5,459 nt of DNA. It comes from Allosphingosinicella sp. (lineage in GTDB: Bacteria; Pseudomonadota; Alphaproteobacteria; Sphingomonadales; Sphingomonadaceae). Under the pieces are notes generated by a model. It saw only the letters and a program-made list of their open reading frames with translations. It was not told where the DNA came from and made no database searches. Shown here piece by piece: positions 4,746 through 5,459 of the stretch. The position numbers were made by a program, and so were the translations under genes. The DNA lies in the NCBI GenBank assembly GCA_030146745.1, contig JASLBD010000431.1, forward strand, positions 1 through 5,459, written 5' to 3'. How positions within the stretch are numbered: the first letter of the stretch is position 1; each line of letters starts with the position of its first letter.

Positions 4746-5459
4746 TCACCGCTCGCCCGGAATGGGCGTGTCCGTGCCGAGGGCCTGCTGGACGTAGAGC
4801 TTCTTCACCATGACGTAGGCGACGACGAGCAACGGCGCCGCGAAGATGAGCCCCACCGTCCCGAAGAGCAGCCCCGCGGCCACGATCCCGAACACGGTGA
4901 GCGCCGGCGGCAGCGAAACCGCTCGTTTCTGGATCATCGGCATGATCAGAGTGCCTTCGATCTGCTGGATCGCGACGTACAGGAAGAGCGTCCAGAGCGC
5001 GGTCTGGGGTCCGGCGACGAGGGCGATGAGAAGCCCCGGTATGGCGGCAATGATCGGTCCGGCATAGGGAACGATCTCGGCGACCCCGGCGACCACTCCG
5101 AGCGCCAGAGCCGACGGAACGCCCAGCAGCCACAGGCCGAGACCGGTGAGAGTGCCGACGATCGCCATCGAGACCAGTTGCCCCAGCAGCCATCGCTTGA
5201 GGGCGCGGCCGCTGTCCGTCAGCGCCTCGTCCGCCAGCGCCCGGCGGCGCTCGGGCACCAGCTTCAGCAGGCCGGTTCGGTAAAGGTGGGGATTGCCGGC
5301 GAGGAAGACGGCTCCGAACAGCACCAGAATGAAGTTCACGACCGCCCCGCCCACGGTCAGGACGATGGTTCCAGCGCTGGCGAAGAAGCCGGAATTCGGC
5401 GGCGATGCGTTCTCCATGGCGCGCATCAGATATTGGCCTCCCGGCATGGCCTCGACACT
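4746..5459 (-). CDS. AI-2E/PerM (UPF0118) family permease (5' end beyond window)
   Basis: The frame is open from the right edge to the TGA at 4746-4748, giving 237 residues. The family is usually about 350 residues, so roughly the first third is missing, and the ATG at 5447 is most likely internal, not the start. Counting from the edge, typical features are a membrane helix at about 32-55, the LVPERRR segment (67-73), LKRWLLGQLVSMAIVGTLTG (87-106), LWLLGVPSALALGVVAGVAE (109-128) followed by IVPYAGPIIAAIPG (129-142), QQIEGTLIMPMIQKRAVSLPPAL (165-187), LLFGTVGLIFAAPLLVV (197-213) and a closing KKLYVQQALG. Members have been linked to autoinducer-2 export (TqsA) and at least one to Na+(Li+)/H+ antiport, so the substrate cannot be assigned. 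Its place beside a channel-like gene and a cation/proton antiporter favours an ion-related role, by inference only. Confidence 0.92.
   Translation of the reverse strand, partial: SVEAMPGGQYLMRAMENASPPNSGFFASAGTIVLTVGGAVVNFILVLFGAVFLAGNPHLYRTGLLKLVPERRRALADEALTDSGRALKRWLLGQLVSMAIVGTLTGLGLWLLGVPSALALGVVAGVAEIVPYAGPIIAAIPGLLIALVAGPQTALWTLFLYVAIQQIEGTLIMPMIQKRAVSLPPALTVFGIVAAGLLFGTVGLIFAAPLLVVAYVMVKKLYVQQALGTDTPIPGER

Noticed and set aside
4666..5193. Minus-strand 175-codon frame overlapping the AI-2E-type gene
   Set aside because: It is an Arg/Gly/Ala-rich frame shadow; the overlapping frame matches a known family along its whole length.

Overview
The window is GC-rich DNA with strongly G/C-biased third codon positions. 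Gene content points to an alphaproteobacterium, most plausibly Sphingomonadales; the order-level call is inference, since no marker gene was compared. It is ordinary chromosomal DNA: five protein genes that I am confident of, all on the minus strand, and one tRNA gene on the plus strand. I see no mobile element, CRISPR array, phage gene or toxin-antitoxin pair.

Left part (1-1577): the 5' end of a large secreted-type RTX protein gene on the minus strand that runs off the left edge. The visible 436 residues are an N-terminal block of calcium-binding nonapeptides, a short RTX-associated module, two near-identical 107-residue cadherin/VCBS-like repeats and a more divergent third domain. There is no signal peptide, as expected for a type I secretion substrate. 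A 269-base leader and intergenic region precedes it.

Middle (1578-2861): yhhQ, a queuosine-precursor transporter gene, followed three bases later by a small uncharacterised three-helix membrane protein gene that is probably translationally coupled to it. Divergent from yhhQ and only 59 bases away is a complete tRNA-Arg(UCU) gene with encoded CCA. The tRNA and the antiporter gene converge on an 83-base spacer with two inverted repeats and a weak terminator-like hairpin.

Right part (2862-5459): three minus-strand membrane transport genes. In transcription order these are an AI-2E/PerM (UPF0118) family permease whose 5' end is beyond the right edge, a two-helix ion-channel-like protein with a degenerate selectivity filter (TLGRP instead of T-x-G-Y-G), and a CPA1 (NhaP-type) cation/proton antiporter with a TTG start. 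The first two are tightly linked, with a strong Shine-Dalgarno sequence between them. The third follows a 155-base leader holding a possible 31-codon ORF and two overlapping, mutually exclusive GC hairpins. The grouping suggests ion, pH or osmotic homeostasis, but that is inferred from families only.

Nothing here amounts to a clearly new system. The best leads are the degenerate channel filter, the antiporter leader, the RTX repeats at the extreme N-terminus with a 321-base tandem duplication, and the uncharacterised YhhQ partner.
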